Assembly: GCA_964017155.1 (NCBI GenBank)
Contig: OZ024867.1
Coordinates: forward strand, 15,465,500-15,529,499
Direction: 5' to 3'
From: Oasisia sp. SBJ-2009
Taxonomy: Eukaryota > Annelida > Polychaeta > Sabellida > Siboglinidae
DNA: 64,000 nt
Shown here in pieces: positions 63,201-64,000 of the stretch (the first letter of the stretch is position 1; each line of letters begins with the position of its first letter). Under the pieces are notes generated by a model. The model did no database searches, was not told where the DNA came from, and was given only the letters and a program-made list of their open reading frames with translations. Made by a program: the position numbers and the translations under genes.

Positions 63201-64000
63201 TGTAAGACATGGTGTGTAAGACCTGGTGTGTAAGACATGGTGTGTATGACTTGATGTGTAAGACTTGATGTGTATGACTTGGTGTGTAAGACTTGGTGTG
63301 TAAGACATGGTGTGTTATACTTGATGTGTAAGACTTGATGTGTAAGACTTGGTGTGTAAGACTTGGTGTGTTATACTTGATGTGTATGATTTGATGTGTA
63401 AGACATGGTATGTAAGACATGGTGTGTAAGACTTGGTGTGTAAGACATGGTGTGTAAGACTTGGTGTGTAAGACATTGTGTGTAAGACTTGGTGTGTAAG
63501 ACATGGTGTGTAAGACTTGGTGTGTAAGACTCGGTGTGTAAGACATGGTGTGTAAGACATGGTGTGTAAGACATGGTGTGTAAGACCTGGTGTGTAAGAC
63601 ATGGTGTGTAAGACCTGGTGTGTAAGACATGGTGTGTAAGACCTGGTGTGTAAGACATGGTGTGTAAGACATGGTGTGTAAGACTAGGTGTGTAAGACAT
63701 GGTGTGTAAGACATGGTGTGTAAGACTTGGTGTGTAACTCATGGTGTGTAAGACTTGGTGTGTAAGACATGTTTTGTAGGACATGGTGTGTAGGACTTGA
63801 TTTGTAAGACTTGGTGTGTAAGACTTGATGTGTATGACTTGGTGTGTAAGACTTGGTGTGTAAGACATGGTGTGTTATACTTGATATGTATGATTTGATG
63901 TGTAAGACATGGTGTGTAAGACATGGTGTGTAAGACTTGATGTGTAAGACTTGGTGTGTAAGACTTGATGTGTATGACTTGGTGTGTAAGACTTGGTGTG
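60277..64000 (+). repeat. Copy-2 equivalent of the 2.9-kb and 1.33-kb blocks
   Basis: The first part matches 26.7 kb at offset 33,602 then 33,658. After the missing 448-bp and 2,912-bp duplications, the rest matches 30.8-33.7 kb at offset 30,298. The 1,330-bp pair begins at about 62,354 and its second copy is cut by the window end. Private variants include AAGAATTGG near 61,807 and GTATG near 62,584. Confidence 0.82.

Larger units (their letters stand above)
1..64000 (+). repeat. Giant 14-bp minisatellite array (unit TGTGTAAGACTTGG), whole window
   Basis: Every line of the sequence reads as tandem 14-bp units of the form TGTGTAAGACNNGR in one orientation, about 4,570 copies, with no unique sequence at either edge. 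The commonest unit endings are ACTTGG, ACATGG, ACCTGG and ACTTGA. Rarer variants include TTATAC, TACGAC, AGCCCTGG, TAGGAC, TAGCAC, TAACAC, TAACTC, GATTTGA, GAAAGAC, GAAACAC, TCAAAC, GAGTAAG, TATAAG, TTTAAG and TCTAAG forms. The consensus unit has five G and one C, so the + strand is strongly G-rich over C. Because 14 is not a multiple of three, the TAA in each unit stops every + strand frame about every 42 bp. This is satellite or minisatellite DNA by its organisation. Transcription, location and species cannot be read from it. Confidence 0.98.
35217..64000 (+). repeat. 35-kb super-repeat, copy 2 (incomplete, runs off the window)
   Basis: This interval repeats the landmark order of copy 1 up to the equivalent of copy-1 position about 33,700, where the window ends. 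Net shortening relative to copy 1 is 4,918 bp. It is the exact sum of the steps seen: +14, +2,712, -1,582, +1,792, -4,550, +56, -448, -2,912. The first few hundred bases (35,217-35,830) match copy 1 less well than the rest. At 35,383 a TTATAC cassette is followed by TAACAC and GGCGTG variants, where copy 1 at 55 has TAGCAC and GGTGTG. Confidence 0.83.

Noticed and set aside
1..64000. Telomeric repeat
   Set aside because: GGTGTGT resembles parts of some yeast telomere repeats. The unit does not match a telomere repeat I know, the array is far too long and variable for a yeast telomere, and copies are ordered in large blocks rather than homogenised.
1..64000. CRISPR array
   Set aside because: There are no alternating repeats and unique spacers. 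The 14-bp units abut directly, and there are no cas genes.
1..64000. Transposon or rolling-circle element embedded in the array
   Set aside because: I saw no interruption, terminal inverted repeat, target-site duplication, poly-A tail or coding frame outside the 14-bp pattern on either strand.
1..64000. Bacterial or viral origin
   Set aside because: There are no genes, ribosome binding sites or operons in 64 kb. A pure tandem array of this size with 35-kb super-structure is typical of eukaryotic satellite DNA.
1..64000. Plus-strand coding potential
   Set aside because: Each unit carries TAA and the 14-bp length rotates the frame, so every + strand frame meets a stop about every 42 bp.
1..64000. 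tRNA, rRNA or structured ncRNA
   Set aside because: The very low C content and uniform orientation leave almost no complementary stretches, so no stable hairpins or known RNA gene signatures can be found.

Overview
The whole 64 kb window is one uninterrupted, head-to-tail minisatellite (satellite-scale) array. The unit is 14 bp, read on the + strand as TGTGTAAGACTTGG, with about 4,570 copies. I see no flanking unique DNA, protein gene, RNA gene, transposon or CRISPR array anywhere, and no inversion of the unit. The array continues past both window edges. An array this long, with nested higher-order structure, indicates a eukaryotic chromosome (satellite, subtelomeric or other heterochromatic block) from a long-read assembly. 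The species cannot be named from this sequence.

The array is built on several scales. (1) Common 14-bp variants differ mainly in the last four bases (TTGG, ATGG, CTGG, TTGA), and a few dozen rarer variants act as landmarks. (2) Landmarks travel in fixed cassettes of 2 to 6 units. (3) Cassettes form tandem blocks of about 0.15 to 4.5 kb, almost always whole multiples of 14 bp. (4) The array repeats with a super-period near 35.2 kb, so positions 1 to about 35,216 are copy 1 and about 35,217 to 64,000 are an incomplete copy 2.

Matching landmarks between the two copies by eye gives an offset of 35,216 at 1.7-8.2 kb that ends at 30,298 at 30.8-33.7 kb. The drift is fully accounted for by discrete block changes. 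Copy 2 gains 14, 2,712, 1,792 and 56 bp. Copy 1 has 1,582, 4,550, 448 and 2,912 bp that copy 2 lacks. Each large change is a tandem block present a different number of times in the two copies. The array has therefore evolved by unequal exchange or replication slippage in register, on top of a recent 35-kb duplication.

The reverse complement of the unit has no stop codon in any frame, so the - strand shows very long open frames (up to 761 codons) in all three frames. They encode a monotonous 14-residue repeat and end only where variant units create a stop. I treat them as artefacts of repeat composition, not genes. All coordinates of blocks larger than one cassette are approximate (about +/-50 bp), because block edges lie inside near-identical repeats.
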